Below are positions 27,075 through 36,148 of a stretch of 64,000 nucleotides of DNA, piece by piece. The notes under the pieces are model-generated. The model made no database searches and was not told the DNA's origin. It saw only the letters and a program-made list of their open reading frames with translations. The translations under genes were made by a program, and so were the position numbers. The DNA comes from Vibrio penaeicida. GTDB lineage: Bacteria; Pseudomonadota; Gammaproteobacteria; Enterobacterales; Vibrionaceae. The DNA lies in assembly GCF_030689305.1 (NCBI RefSeq), contig NZ_JAUYVM010000003.1, forward strand, positions 1 to 64,000. Reading direction: 5' to 3'. Numbering within the stretch: position 1 is the stretch's first letter; every line of letters starts with the position of its first letter.

Positions 27075-27132
27075 TGCATTCAAACAGCCTAGTATTTTGA
27101 GGGTTGTTGGCTATAGCATTGCGTAAAAACAG

Positions 27133-27163
27133 AAAAGATGAGGTTGCGACCTCATCTTTTTTT
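27133..27163 (+). terminator. Strong terminator of the retron operon
   Basis: AAAAGATGAGGT and ACCTCATCTTTT form a perfect 12-bp stem with loop TGCG, followed by more T. It marks the 3' edge of the block that begins at 18776. The remaining 270 bases up to 27431 hold the next gene's leader and nothing else I can support. Confidence 0.9.
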
Positions 27164-27431
27164 ATCTCGGTATTTTGAGCAATTTTTAATGTTTGAGAAA
27201 TAATGGTGTACTTCGCTCCCTTCAATATCTGATTAGGGTTTGGTTGATTGGGATGTAAGCTCCGTCACATTCTATAAATTTTGATTCATAAAACTGAAAT
27301 ATTTCTCTTCCAGCTCAGGTCTGAGTTCTGAAGTTGGGCAATTTAGTACTCGCTGAAATGCTGTAGTTACGGTAAGTTGAATATGGTTCGATACTGATCT
27401 ATTCAAATCAATTATAAATAAAGGGAATGTT

Positions 27432-28478
27432 ATGCAGTCTGCTCTCTATAAGCGTGCAGTTATTATCGCTGTTATTGTCGGCTCCATCTTAAATCTTATT
27501 AATCAATTCGATGCGTTGCTTGGTCCTGCGGATTTCAATGTAGTGAAGGCTTTGCTTACCTATTGCGTCCCTTTTATTGTGTCTATTGTTAGCAGCAAGA
27601 TCACATTGAAATCGGTCGAGAAAAACATGGTTGCGCCTGAATGCCCTGAAGATACTGCAGGCTTGGTTTGTCGGGATACGTTGTCTGAAGCGCGTGGCAA
27701 GGTGCAGTCGATGAGATCAAACGCAGGAAATGTGAATCAGGCTTCTAGAAAGCGTTTGGCGTTTGCGGAGTCTGTGGTTGATCAAGCTCATGAGGTGACG
27801 TCGGGTTCCTGTGAACTGGCAAAATTAGCGGAAGTGTCGCAAGAACAAATTCACAGTGTCCACGGTAACTTCAACTTGATGAACAAGCGTCAAACGGAGT
27901 TTATGGCGGAATTCTCGCAAGCATCTGAGTGGGCAGATAACCTAAAAGAGTCCATAGATAACCTTAGCCAGCAGTTTTCTCAAATCGAAAATATGGCGTC
28001 GTCCATCACCTCCCTTTCTGATAAAACGAATTTACTGGCACTGAATGCGTCCATTGAAGCTGCGAGAGCGGGAGAATTTGGTCGCGGTTTTGCTGTTGTG
28101 GCAGAAGAAGTTAAAGGGTTGGCGAACAAATCTGGTGAAGATGCCCAAAGAATTAATGCATTGATGGGAGAGCTCAGTTCAACCAGCACCAAGCTCGCCG
28201 ATGATGCAAAATTGTTTGCTGAATCCATGTCGAAAATGCAGGAAAACACGAGTCATGAAGAAGCAGAGCAGGTGGCGGTTTCTATTGATCAAATTCGTTC
28301 CGCTGCAACCGATGTTCATGATCGTGCTCAATGGCAGATTGCAGAGATGGAAAAAATGGCAGAGAAGGTTAAGCAGTTAGCAGAAGATGCCAAAGCGGCT
28401 GTAGATGGCTCAGCCAATAATATGGAATTAAGCGACAGTCTACTCACGGACTTACAGCACGTCGTTAAAGCATCATAA
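27432..28478 (+). CDS. Methyl-accepting chemotaxis protein, short form
   Basis: A 348-residue transducer. Two N-terminal membrane helices ([16 protein letters not shown] and [15 protein letters not shown]) with only a short loop between them mean there is no periplasmic sensor domain. A cytoplasmic signalling domain follows, with the conserved hairpin tip [19 protein letters not shown] near residue 200 that contacts CheA and CheW. It lacks HAMP. Such sensorless receptors may detect membrane or cytosolic signals. AAGGGA precedes the ATG. It is monocistronic. Confidence 0.88.
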   Translation: MQSALYKRAVIIAVIVGSILNLINQFDALLGPADFNVVKALLTYCVPFIVSIVSSKITLKSVEKNMVAPECPEDTAGLVCRDTLSEARGKVQSMRSNAGNVNQASRKRLAFAESVVDQAHEVTSGSCELAKLAEVSQEQIHSVHGNFNLMNKRQTEFMAEFSQASEWADNLKESIDNLSQQFSQIENMASSITSLSDKTNLLALNASIEAARAGEFGRGFAVVAEEVKGLANKSGEDAQRINALMGELSSTSTKLADDAKLFAESMSKMQENTSHEEAEQVAVSIDQIRSAATDVHDRAQWQIAEMEKMAEKVKQLAEDAKAAVDGSANNMELSDSLLTDLQHVVKAS

Positions 28479-28484
28479 AGAAAC

Positions 28485-28523
28485 GTTATATACCCAAGCG
28501 TCTAGAGTTCACTTGGGTATAAC
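28485..28523. repeat. Palindromic copy of the ACTTGGGTATA repeat
   Basis: GTTATATACCCAAG and CTTGGGTATAAC face each other around a short centre. The arms are the same ACTTGGGTATA end seen at 8400 and 14635. It lies directly behind the chemoreceptor gene and ahead of its terminator. Confidence 0.6.
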
Positions 28524-28540
28524 GCTAAAACCGACATTAG

Positions 28541-28574
28541 AATCGGTCTCAATGCAGTTTGAGGCCGATTTTTT
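28541..28574 (+). terminator. Terminator of the chemoreceptor gene
   Basis: AATCGGTCTCAA pairs with TTGAGGCCGATT (one G-U) around TGCAGT, followed by TTTT. Confidence 0.8.
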
Positions 28575-28671
28575 ACGCCTAAAGATAAGGATATAGGCGG
28601 TAAGAATTGCCAGCCTTCTTTGATTCCATTAAAGTAATTTCTAATTAAGAATCTTAACTTAAAGTAAAGCA

Positions 28672-29163
28672 ATGGATAAAGTGGATAACATCTTGCGTCA
28701 GTGGCAAGAACAACGACCTGATCTAGATACCTCATCAATGGCCATTTTAGGCAGAATAGGGCAGCTGCGCGGTCATATTGCGCCAAAGCTGAAGAAAACG
28801 TTCGCGGAGTTTGGGCTCAACTCAGGTGAGTTCGATGTGTTGATGACGTTGAGACGCTCAGGGGAACCTTACACACTTTGCCCTCACAATTTGTTGCAAT
28901 CGATGATGCTGACATCGGGAGCCATGACCAATCGTATCGACAAGCTAGAGAATAAAAACCTAGTGGTTCGAAGCGCTGATCCAAATGACAGAAGAGGCGT
29001 TCAAGTGTCGCTCACGGAAGAAGGGTTAAAGCTGGCGAATACTGCGTTGGAAGCTCACGTTAATAACAGTGAATCGCTGCTAACATCTCTTAACAAAGAT
29101 GAAAGAGAAGCGCTGTCTGCATTGCTGAGCAAACTACTTTCTGCGCAAGAGCAATCGGAATAA
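28672..29163 (+). CDS. MarR-family transcriptional regulator
   Basis: A 163-residue regulator with the MarR winged helix: FGLNSGEFDVLMTLRRSGEP, then the recognition segment MMLTSGAMTNRIDKLENKNLV near residues 80-100 and the wing DPNDRRGVQVSLTEEG. MarR proteins repress stress, efflux or catabolic genes and release on binding phenolics or oxidants. Here there is no adjacent efflux or catabolic partner. The ribosome site is weak (TAAAGCA before ATG). Monocistronic with its own terminator. Confidence 0.86.
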   Translation: MDKVDNILRQWQEQRPDLDTSSMAILGRIGQLRGHIAPKLKKTFAEFGLNSGEFDVLMTLRRSGEPYTLCPHNLLQSMMLTSGAMTNRIDKLENKNLVVRSADPNDRRGVQVSLTEEGLKLANTALEAHVNNSESLLTSLNKDEREALSALLSKLLSAQEQSE

Positions 29164-29193
29164 CATCTGTTCGGTTAAAAAAGCGAAATGAAT

Positions 29194-29227
29194 CAAGGCG
29201 ACCCTTAAGTGGTCGCCTTGGTATTTT
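29194..29227 (+). terminator. Terminator of the MarR gene
   Basis: CAAGGCGACC pairs with GGTCGCCTTG around CTTAAGT, then a T-rich run after GTA. Confidence 0.8.
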
Positions 29228-29292
29228 TAAGGTGAGAGTTGCGTTTAGGTTACAAGCTTCTTTGGTATTTACCGCTGTTTTGAAGCATAGGG

Positions 29293-29826
29293 CTAAAGCT
29301 TCGAAACGTTTAGCTGGAAGTCGACAGAAAACTCCGGCTGTTCATTTGACAGATGAGTGGGCACTTCTTTTGGCCGGTACACATCGGTAAACCTAAATGA
29401 AAGTTGGTGATTCAAATGATTGAACACTTGCTTCTGATCCGTTGTTATCAAAGTATCATTTTCATTATCTATGGAGATAAAAACTTTCCCATCAATGAGT
29501 TTGAAACTGAGCGTGACGGAGTTTTCTGCAAGAGCAATATCAAACGTGTGTCGGATGTTTTTGGCGGTTAAAAATTGAAGACCATTCGCGTCAACGTAGC
29601 GGTCGAATATTTCAGGTCCATCCGGCTGATGCTTGATCTGGGATTCTTTTCGGCATTTCAAACATCTAGGAATGGCATCTTCCTCGTTCCAATCGTCGAC
29701 AAATTTTTGATTGAAATGCAACACACCATTAAGAACTGAAAACTGATTGTTTGTATGTTCCGATTCCGCCTGAGAGCAAGCAGTTAACCCGCCGACGAAG
29801 AATAGGGCCATTATAATTTTATGCAT
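29293..29826 (-). CDS. Small lipoprotein, unknown family
   Basis: A 177-residue lipoprotein with signal MHKIIMALFFVGGLTAC, Cys 17 acylated. The mature part is beta-rich. It has a CLKCRKE segment (two Cys three apart) near residue 55 and the pattern of a single domain ending in FSVDFQLNVSKL. It starts three bases after the stop of the large metalloprotease lipoprotein gene, so both come from one transcript and may act together on the cell surface. No family recognised. Confidence 0.65.
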   Translation of the reverse strand: MHKIIMALFFVGGLTACSQAESEHTNNQFSVLNGVLHFNQKFVDDWNEEDAIPRCLKCRKESQIKHQPDGPEIFDRYVDANGLQFLTAKNIRHTFDIALAENSVTLSFKLIDGKVFISIDNENDTLITTDQKQVFNHLNHQLSFRFTDVYRPKEVPTHLSNEQPEFSVDFQLNVSKL

Positions 29827-29829
29827 CAG

Positions 29830-32682
29830 TTATTGGTTCCTTGCTTGTTCTAAACGTTCAAGAAATGCTGCTGATGGTGTCTCTTCTATAATGTATTCCT
29901 GCAGGTCATTGGACAGGTAATCTTGCGGCTGGTTTGGCATGTTACGGCTGTATGAAGAGCGAGAATCACCCGTATTACCGCTTGGTGTGTTTTGGAATCT
30001 TAAGCTTACCGCCGCCCAGTCGTTAAAGTCGTTCAACACTGTTTTACCGTTGTTTTGGTTGGATGCACTGGTGTTGGTTAAGTCCAATGAAAGCGCGGTG
30101 TCGTTGGTGTCACCATCGCAATTAAAATCCACTCTGTCGGTAACACTTCTGCCTAAACCTTTTGTTTCATCTAAGCTGTTTTCATCTAGAGGTGAACCAG
30201 AGCCGTCGGAATAATCGATTTTGAAATTGTCAGGCGCTCCAAAGGGACCATTGATAAGATCGCTTGCTCTTGTGGCATAACCTTGTGGGGTCGTTCTACA
30301 CTTAGAATTCGCTAGTTCATTATCGTAATTGCGTAAGTGGTATCTATCTCCCTCGTTTTGCCCTAGTACTGAAAGACCATCAAGTTGGTACATGTAATTC
30401 ATTATGCTGTAATAGTTTGGCTTGAAGTTAAGGTTTTCATTACCGCCATGTCGTAGCCCGAGGTTGTGTCCAAACTCGTGCATAATAGTACTAGCTTGAT
30501 AATTGATGAGCTTGTTTTGGGCACTAGGATTACGACTATTGAGTTTCCATTTTCCAAGCGTGATCAGTGAATCATTTCCGTTGATTTCAGCGATACCTGA
30601 AGACCCAGCGGTTCCATTGGCTTGTTGGCTATTGGCCAATAGCATGTAATAGAAAACTAAGCGGCGGCGAACATCCATATGTTCTATCTTGTAGCTTTGA
30701 AGGGTGGTGGAATTGTAATATCTGTTCATACCAATGCTGGCTGAATAAGGTACCTGATTGCCTCCGCCTAAATTATGATCCTGTCCATGAAGCGCACCGG
30801 TATCGAAGTGCAACGAGTAACCTCGGTTTTGAAAGGCGAATTTCACTTTATCTAGTGCTTCTTTTCTCGGGATAATACCTTCATCTGCACTCTGGCGGTT
30901 GTTATTCGTTGCGTCCATGTAATCAATTTCAATGAAGATATCGGTTTGCCCTTCTCTGGCTCCCCAGTTGTACATGTTCATGCCCGCGTAAGTGCTATCT
31001 GGACGCTCTGCACAGTCAGGAATATTGTCGTTATCACTATCGGCTGTACAGTTGTTCACATCGTTCTTTCCACCTGGTGTTGGAAAGGTAATAACAGTCC
31101 AATCTTCCGCTTTGTTGGTGTCTGAGTGGTTTTCAGCACGAGCCAGACTCTTGCCAAGAGTTCGTGGTAAACGTTCAATCGTTGACGTTCCTGTCCAGCT
31201 TTTGCTGGAAGTTGGTGATGTGTAGTTGCCACCAAATCGGACAAAATCCGCAGTTTTTTGTGATGCTATTTGGACAAGTTCGATAAAGCCGTTATCTGTC
31301 CAATAAGGGACATGTGAATTTGCAGTTAACGTGATCACTTGGCTGGAGCTGCCAGTCTCTGCATAATCGTATTCCACATCACGCGCTTGTAACAGGATAT
31401 AGGCACCCGCTTTGAGTGTTTGTTGTGGCAAGGTAAACGTATGGCTACTTAATACTGAGCCGCTTGAGGTTCGCGCTCCTGATTTCAACGAATAATCACT
31501 CAGATCCACATCTTTGGAGCCAGTATTGTAGATTTCGATCCAACGCCGATCGTCAGTGTACTGTGACGTTGAAATTTCGTTGATAACAAGTGATCTGATG
31601 ACTGAGTGATTTGGATCATTCGGGTAATAGTCGGAATTGTCTCCAACGCCATCCCCATCGCTGTCCTTTTGTTCGTTTGGATTGTCAGGGAACGCATCTG
31701 CATTATCGCCAACGCCATCCCCATCCGAATCTTTCGATTCAGCAGCATCATTTGGGAAGGCATCACTGTTATCGCCTACTTTATCGCCATCGGTATCAGC
31801 GTATTCTTTAGCGTCGGTAGGGAACAAATCTGCACCAACAGGCCATGCTCCGTGAGTATTTGGGTTCCAATTGGCTGCAGACAAGAAGTTGCCTTGCGAA
31901 TCCGTATGATCCCAATAGCCATCATTGTCCCTGTCATTTCGAATCACCGCCGTAACAGTTCCGTTTTGGCTGGTTAACTGGACGGTCTTGTTTTCAAAAT
32001 CAGTCGTTGAGTTACTTTTCTCTGTTTTAATCAGAGCCCCAATCGCTTTGACCTTCGATTCGATAGTAGTGTCTGACGATTGCTGCCTAGCATTGGCAAC
32101 GGATTGATTTTCCGGCATTAACGATGTTTGCACCAAAACGCGAGCCGCAAACGCGACATCTGAGAGTTTTTGGGATTTGTAGTCTTTCAGTAAATCGTCC
32201 AACTCGATTTGCAAATCGGTTGCAACTTCTTGCTTGGCGATTTCAATTGCAACACCGCGATCCATTTTTTGTTTAAGCAGCGTGGTTATGGGAGTAACGA
32301 TAAGCTCCCCCGCAGGTGCACTGAGAAGGAAGTTTCGAGTCACCGGAGCGAGGTTATCTTCATCTATTGTTGTGCCCTTAATAGCTTGCACAACGACAGA
32401 GTAGGAAGATGGGGAAGTAATGTTTGAAACATCTAACGTCGCTTCACCATTGAGCCCCGTTGTTGCGGTTGGCTCATTGGTATCGTGCGCAAAGTTATTG
32501 TTGAGGTCGAGCCACACCCTAGCATTTCTCAAGTACCCATCAATCGCGGTAACGTTCAGTTTGCTGGTGGTATTCCCTGCCGGTCCAGTTTGTCCATTTG
32601 CTGAGCCGTCACTGCCACCGCCACATCCTACGAGCGCAATCGTCAGAGAAAGTGCGCTGAGTTTTAGATATTTTCTAGCCAT
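29830..32682 (-). CDS. Large surface lipoprotein zinc metalloprotease with TSP3 and lamin-tail domains
   Basis: A 950-residue protein. I take the ATG at 32682 because it gives a lipoprotein signal (MARKYLKLSALSLTIALVGC) with an AGGA site, whereas the frame runs on to 32781 without one. Order: a low-complexity Gly/Ser linker; a domain with a possible Ig-like or cohesin-like insert; thrombospondin type 3 calcium repeats (DSDGDGVGDN three times near residues 320-360); a lamin-tail-like domain (VINEISTSQYTDDRRWIEI); and a metzincin zinc site HEFGHNLGLRH near residue 725. The cut site and substrate are unknown. Metal ions would stabilise the repeats. It is the first gene of a two-gene unit. Confidence 0.82.
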   Translation of the reverse strand: MARKYLKLSALSLTIALVGCGGGSDGSANGQTGPAGNTTSKLNVTAIDGYLRNARVWLDLNNNFAHDTNEPTATTGLNGEATLDVSNITSPSSYSVVVQAIKGTTIDEDNLAPVTRNFLLSAPAGELIVTPITTLLKQKMDRGVAIEIAKQEVATDLQIELDDLLKDYKSQKLSDVAFAARVLVQTSLMPENQSVANARQQSSDTTIESKVKAIGALIKTEKSNSTTDFENKTVQLTSQNGTVTAVIRNDRDNDGYWDHTDSQGNFLSAANWNPNTHGAWPVGADLFPTDAKEYADTDGDKVGDNSDAFPNDAAESKDSDGDGVGDNADAFPDNPNEQKDSDGDGVGDNSDYYPNDPNHSVIRSLVINEISTSQYTDDRRWIEIYNTGSKDVDLSDYSLKSGARTSSGSVLSSHTFTLPQQTLKAGAYILLQARDVEYDYAETGSSSQVITLTANSHVPYWTDNGFIELVQIASQKTADFVRFGGNYTSPTSSKSWTGTSTIERLPRTLGKSLARAENHSDTNKAEDWTVITFPTPGGKNDVNNCTADSDNDNIPDCAERPDSTYAGMNMYNWGAREGQTDIFIEIDYMDATNNNRQSADEGIIPRKEALDKVKFAFQNRGYSLHFDTGALHGQDHNLGGGNQVPYSASIGMNRYYNSTTLQSYKIEHMDVRRRLVFYYMLLANSQQANGTAGSSGIAEINGNDSLITLGKWKLNSRNPSAQNKLINYQASTIMHEFGHNLGLRHGGNENLNFKPNYYSIMNYMYQLDGLSVLGQNEGDRYHLRNYDNELANSKCRTTPQGYATRASDLINGPFGAPDNFKIDYSDGSGSPLDENSLDETKGLGRSVTDRVDFNCDGDTNDTALSLDLTNTSASNQNNGKTVLNDFNDWAAVSLRFQNTPSGNTGDSRSSYSRNMPNQPQDYLSNDLQEYIIEETPSAAFLERLEQARNQ

Positions 32683-32859
32683 GAATTCCTGTTTAACTTC
32701 CCCGTTATAGCCACGTTTCGATATTACTATGATTTTTGTTAATGCGGTGTAAGTATTGGTAACTGTGAGTGGTGATCTCATTATAAATATTTATAGTGTG
32801 AATACGTGAGCTTATACACTAAGAATTACAGTGTGAGGTGATTGGGCTCAACAAGGGAA

Positions 32860-32882
32860 AAAGACCTCAATGAGAGGTCTTT
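32860..32882 (-). terminator. Terminator of the 32916-33770 gene
   Basis: A perfect 9-bp stem AAAGACCTC/GAGGTCTTT with a 5-base loop, followed on the minus strand by TTTCCC-rich sequence. Confidence 0.75.
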
Positions 32883-32915
32883 AAAATAGATAAATATTTG
32901 ATAATGCCAGCCGAA

Positions 32916-33770
32916 TTATAGGGGTTGGCACCTTGGGCAGTTAGGTGGCGGAGTCGGTGTGCCCGGGACGTGGACATAGCCTAGCGATAAGCTGTCGGAG
33001 TATTTACCATCAGATAAGCTGATCGAAACGCTGTTGATACCGGCATTCGCTGGTACAACACTGATCACTTTTGAGCCACTTAGGCTACTCAAACTGTATG
33101 ATTTTGATGCTGTACGCCCGTAAAGATCATCACGTACGCGAATGGTTAGACGCGCATTTACGCTTGAGTCTTTTGCTGCAGTCGAGTATTTGTCTACCAA
33201 ATACTGAATATTGGCTTTCACACTACCAGAAGATTGATACGCATCACCGCTGATGATCCTTGGTTTCTTCTGTACCCAAACCCCTTCAGCAGAACACATT
33301 CCGCTGGCTCTGTTTATCCAAACTAAACCGTACCCATACGTTTTAGAGAACTTCATGTTGTGGTATGAGTTTGCATCCCAGTTGGATTTATCTTTCCCAA
33401 CGTAGCCAAATTCTGAGTTGTTAAAACGCACATACGCCAAGCGATCAAACAGATTGCCTTTTGCTCGGAATACTTCGTTTTGAGCGACGTGTTTTGGCAC
33501 TTCTACGCGCAAGTAGTCGAACGAGTTAAACAAGTTAACCAGTGCTTCAAAAAAGTCTTGATACTCTTGCTGGTTCTCTTGGTAGTCCGGGTCTTGATAG
33601 ATATCGTAGCCGTTGTCTACCGCTTGCTGTACGTCTTCAGATTTAAAGTCATAAGACTTAACTCGTCCGTATTCACAACCAGGTGGAAGATCCAACGTTT
33701 TTGCCTGAGATGTCAGTGAGGTGGATGCAAGCGCAATAGCCGCAATAGGGAGGATGTGCTTATTTTTCAT
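32916..33770 (-). CDS. Secreted protein of unknown function
   Basis: A 284-residue exported protein. The start at 33770 gives a normal signal peptide (MKNKHILPIAAIALASTSLT, cleavage after SQA) with AAGGAATAAG upstream. The frame runs further to 33806 without a signal-like start. The mature part starts LDLPPGCEYG. It has an aromatic-rich region to residue 160, one Cys in SGMCSAEGVW, then a C-terminal Ig-like or fibronectin-like domain with SLSDGKYSDSLSLGYVHVPG. It ends in a Pro-rich tail with CPRC. No family recognised, perhaps an extracellular binding protein. Confidence 0.6.
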   Translation of the reverse strand: MKNKHILPIAAIALASTSLTSQAKTLDLPPGCEYGRVKSYDFKSEDVQQAVDNGYDIYQDPDYQENQQEYQDFFEALVNLFNSFDYLRVEVPKHVAQNEVFRAKGNLFDRLAYVRFNNSEFGYVGKDKSNWDANSYHNMKFSKTYGYGLVWINRASGMCSAEGVWVQKKPRIISGDAYQSSGSVKANIQYLVDKYSTAAKDSSVNARLTIRVRDDLYGRTASKSYSLSSLSGSKVISVVPANAGINSVSISLSDGKYSDSLSLGYVHVPGTPTPPPNCPRCQPL

Positions 33771-33969
33771 TAACTTATTCCTTGTTAACTTTCTAGCCAA
33801 AAGCAAAAGTGAAGAAACTTCACATGATGCGTTCGCATACAGATTTAACTGAGGAAGGAGTTTAATGATAGAGCAATCAAGCGAGCTAGGCTTGCAAATG
33901 AGAGCACTTCTTACTTAATCGGCAGAGGCTCTCATTCGCTTTCACTCCATATTCATAAATGTTCACAAA
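33771..33969. other. Leader of the secreted-protein gene
   Basis: Together with the terminator at 33970-34008 this is a 303-base gap between the secreted-protein gene and the TRAP genes. Apart from the expected promoter and leader, I see no RNA or coding signal. Confidence 0.5.
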
Positions 33970-34008
33970 ACAAACAGTGTTGGTGACTATGAAACCAACA
34001 CGCTTTGT
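33970..34008 (-). terminator. Terminator of the taurine TRAP operon
   Basis: GTGTTGGT and ACCAACAC (33977-34001) form a perfect stem. Outer arms ACAAA/TTTGT extend it beyond a two-base mismatch. On the minus strand TTTGTTTTG follows the hairpin. Confidence 0.65.
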
Positions 34009-34073
34009 TGGGTTTATGCGATTTCATTTCGATAGGGTTCCATACCTATTTACTCTATAAGTATCCTTTCCAA

Positions 34074-35417
34074 TCAAGGAAACCCAACCAACTTAGGCAA
34101 ATACAGTGACAAACTCGGGAAGAAGGCGATGATGAACACCGCGATCACCGAGGTAATCACAAACGGATGAATTCTTGCTGTTATCTGTTCAACCGTTGAT
34201 CCACCAATCCCTGATGCGACAAAGATGTTTTCTCCAAGGGGCGGGGTGGCAAAACCAATCGACAATACACACACGACTACAATGCCGACATGAGTTGGAT
34301 CGGCACCCAGCATGTACATGATCGGCAACAACACTGGCACAATGATCATGATGGCGGCTAAGGTTTCCATAAACATACCAATGAAGATGAGTAAGCTGAT
34401 GGTTAGCGCCCATACCAGATACATATTGTCGGTTAGGCTAAGCAGAGAATCGGCGACGACTACTGGAATTTTTTGTTCAACCAGAAGACGACCAAATACT
34501 GTTGCCGCGAACAGAATCAACAAGACACGACCTGTTATCCATGTTGTGGTAGAAAGCGATTTGATGATGCTTTGAAAGGTGAGTTCTCGGTGTAGAAACA
34601 ACCCAACAAAAAGGGAGTAAAAAATCGCCACCACGGCCGATTCGGTCGGTGTGAAAATACCGCTGTAGATACCACCAAGAATAAGAAAGGGGGCCAAAAT
34701 GGACCAAATACCATGCCTTGCCGCTGTTCTTATTTCTCTCGAGTCCCAATCTTCTTTCAGCCCTTTGTAGCCGCGTTTTTTGGCAATAACATAATTAGTT
34801 GCCATGAGCGACAGCGCCATAATCAAACCAGGGATCACACCTGCGACAAAGAGCTTAGGAATGGAAACCGTTGAAAAATTACCGTGCTCGGCAATCGCTT
34901 CGGGTGGTGGCATTAACCCCATGGAGGAGATACCAAAAATCACAAGTGGGATAGACGGCGGAATGATGATACCAAGCCCACCAGAGGCCGCAGTGACGGC
35001 GGAGGCGTAGCTTTTTTCATAGTCTCGCTTCACCATGGCTGGAATCATGAGCATACCAACCGCGGCAGTGGTAGCCGGACCTGAACCGGAGATTGCGCCA
35101 AAAAACAGGCAGGCCACCACGGTTGCCATGCCCAAACCACCCGTTACAGGTCCAGCTAAATTTTCTGCGATATCGACTAGCCGTTTAGAGATGCCTGCCG
35201 CTTCCATTAATGCCCCAGCTAAAACAAACGCTGGTAGCGCCATTAGGGGGAAATTCCCAACCGAGGTAAAAGCGATTTGCACTAACGCAATCGGGTTTTT
35301 ATCAAGTAGTAGGTAAGCCGCCATAGAGGCGCCAGCCAACGAGACGGTAATTGGGGCTCCCAATATCAGCAGCACTAAAAAGCCGCCAAATAGAATCAGA
35401 GTTAAATAGGCTTCCAT
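34074..35417 (-). CDS. tauM: TRAP transporter large permease (DctM/TauM-like)
   Basis: A 447-residue inner-membrane protein with about twelve helices and the DctM signature near the start (APITVSLAGASMAAYLLL). Large gene-family segments ATPPLGENIFVASGIGG near residue 400 and GISSMGLMPPPE also fit. This is the ion-driven channel of a tripartite ATP-independent periplasmic transporter. It is the last gene of a minus-strand operon with the small permease and binding protein, downstream of taurine dehydrogenase genes, so taurine or a related sulfonate is the likely cargo. The symbol rests on context. Confidence 0.85.
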   Translation of the reverse strand: MEAYLTLILFGGFLVLLILGAPITVSLAGASMAAYLLLDKNPIALVQIAFTSVGNFPLMALPAFVLAGALMEAAGISKRLVDIAENLAGPVTGGLGMATVVACLFFGAISGSGPATTAAVGMLMIPAMVKRDYEKSYASAVTAASGGLGIIIPPSIPLVIFGISSMGLMPPPEAIAEHGNFSTVSIPKLFVAGVIPGLIMALSLMATNYVIAKKRGYKGLKEDWDSREIRTAARHGIWSILAPFLILGGIYSGIFTPTESAVVAIFYSLFVGLFLHRELTFQSIIKSLSTTTWITGRVLLILFAATVFGRLLVEQKIPVVVADSLLSLTDNMYLVWALTISLLIFIGMFMETLAAIMIIVPVLLPIMYMLGADPTHVGIVVVCVLSIGFATPPLGENIFVASGIGGSTVEQITARIHPFVITSVIAVFIIAFFPSLSLYLPKLVGFP

Positions 35418-35431
35418 GCTTAGGGCTCCAT

Positions 35432-36004
35432 TTACTCAGCCTTGAAGGCTTTGTTTTTCGAAAATTTGTTTTTAAGAAAATCGTTTTTTAACGATTGTTT
35501 TTGAATCTCTTCGCTTTCCGGGTCTGTTGCTTCAATGCCAAGCACCAGTTTTTCGTAGTTATTCCATAGAATGCGAACCGACATTAAGAAGAAAGCGATG
35601 GGCAAAATAAGATAGAAATACTTCATTGGAATCCCTGTGGTTTGAGACTTCCAAAACAGGTTCATTTTGTTGAAAACAAAGTCGTAACTCAGATATACAA
35701 AATAAAGATTGAACGCTACCCAGATAAGGTCGGCAATGGTTTCACAAATGGTTTTGACTATCGGTGGGAAGAATCGAAAATGGAAACTCACACGGTTATG
35801 TGCTGACATCTTCGCTGCAACAACGGCGCCCAAATAAGCAAACCAAACGAACATGTATGTGGCCACTTCATCACCCCAAGGTATGGAATATTGGAAAGTC
35901 TGCCGCAATACAATTTGCGAAAAGAGAAGAATCACAAACGAAGCCAGTAACAGGCAGCATGTGTATTCCTCAATATTGTTTAGATGTTTTCTCAATGACT
36001 TCAT
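35432..36004 (-). CDS. tauL: TRAP transporter small permease (DctQ/TauL-like)
   Basis: A 190-residue protein with four predicted helices: LLLASFVILLFSQIVLR, then the conserved PWGDEVATYMFVWFAYLGA loop and VALVYFVYLSY-type helix. It matches DctQ-family length and pattern. The C-terminal tail is charged and low-complexity. It pairs with the large permease 14 bases downstream. A hairpin lies between it and the binding-protein gene. Confidence 0.82.
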   Translation of the reverse strand: MKSLRKHLNNIEEYTCCLLLASFVILLFSQIVLRQTFQYSIPWGDEVATYMFVWFAYLGAVVAAKMSAHNRVSFHFRFFPPIVKTICETIADLIWVAFNLYFVYLSYDFVFNKMNLFWKSQTTGIPMKYFYLILPIAFFLMSVRILWNNYEKLVLGIEATDPESEEIQKQSLKNDFLKNKFSKNKAFKAE

Positions 36005-36069
36005 GGCACGAGTCTCTGCGAGCTAGAATGGCATCCAACGAATAGGGTTAGATGCCATTGTGTAGGGAC

Positions 36070-36094
36070 GAATACCGTCTAAATAGACGTATTC
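36070..36094 (-). promoter_or_regulatory. Intra-operon hairpin between binding-protein and permease genes
   Basis: GAATAC-C-GTCTA faces TAGAC-GTATTC with a two-base loop. Such hairpins commonly protect the 3' end of binding-protein mRNA so that more binding protein than permease is made. There is no T-run, so it is not a full terminator. Confidence 0.5.
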
Positions 36095-36148
36095 TGTGTA
36101 AGGCGTTTTTATCGTTATATGCGCTCTAAATTGGCGCTGATTAATGAA

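Noticed and set aside
31606..31977. Minus-strand metalloprotease overlapped by a long plus-strand frame
   Set aside because: It is the mirror of the repeated Asp-rich calcium repeats and has no ribosome site.
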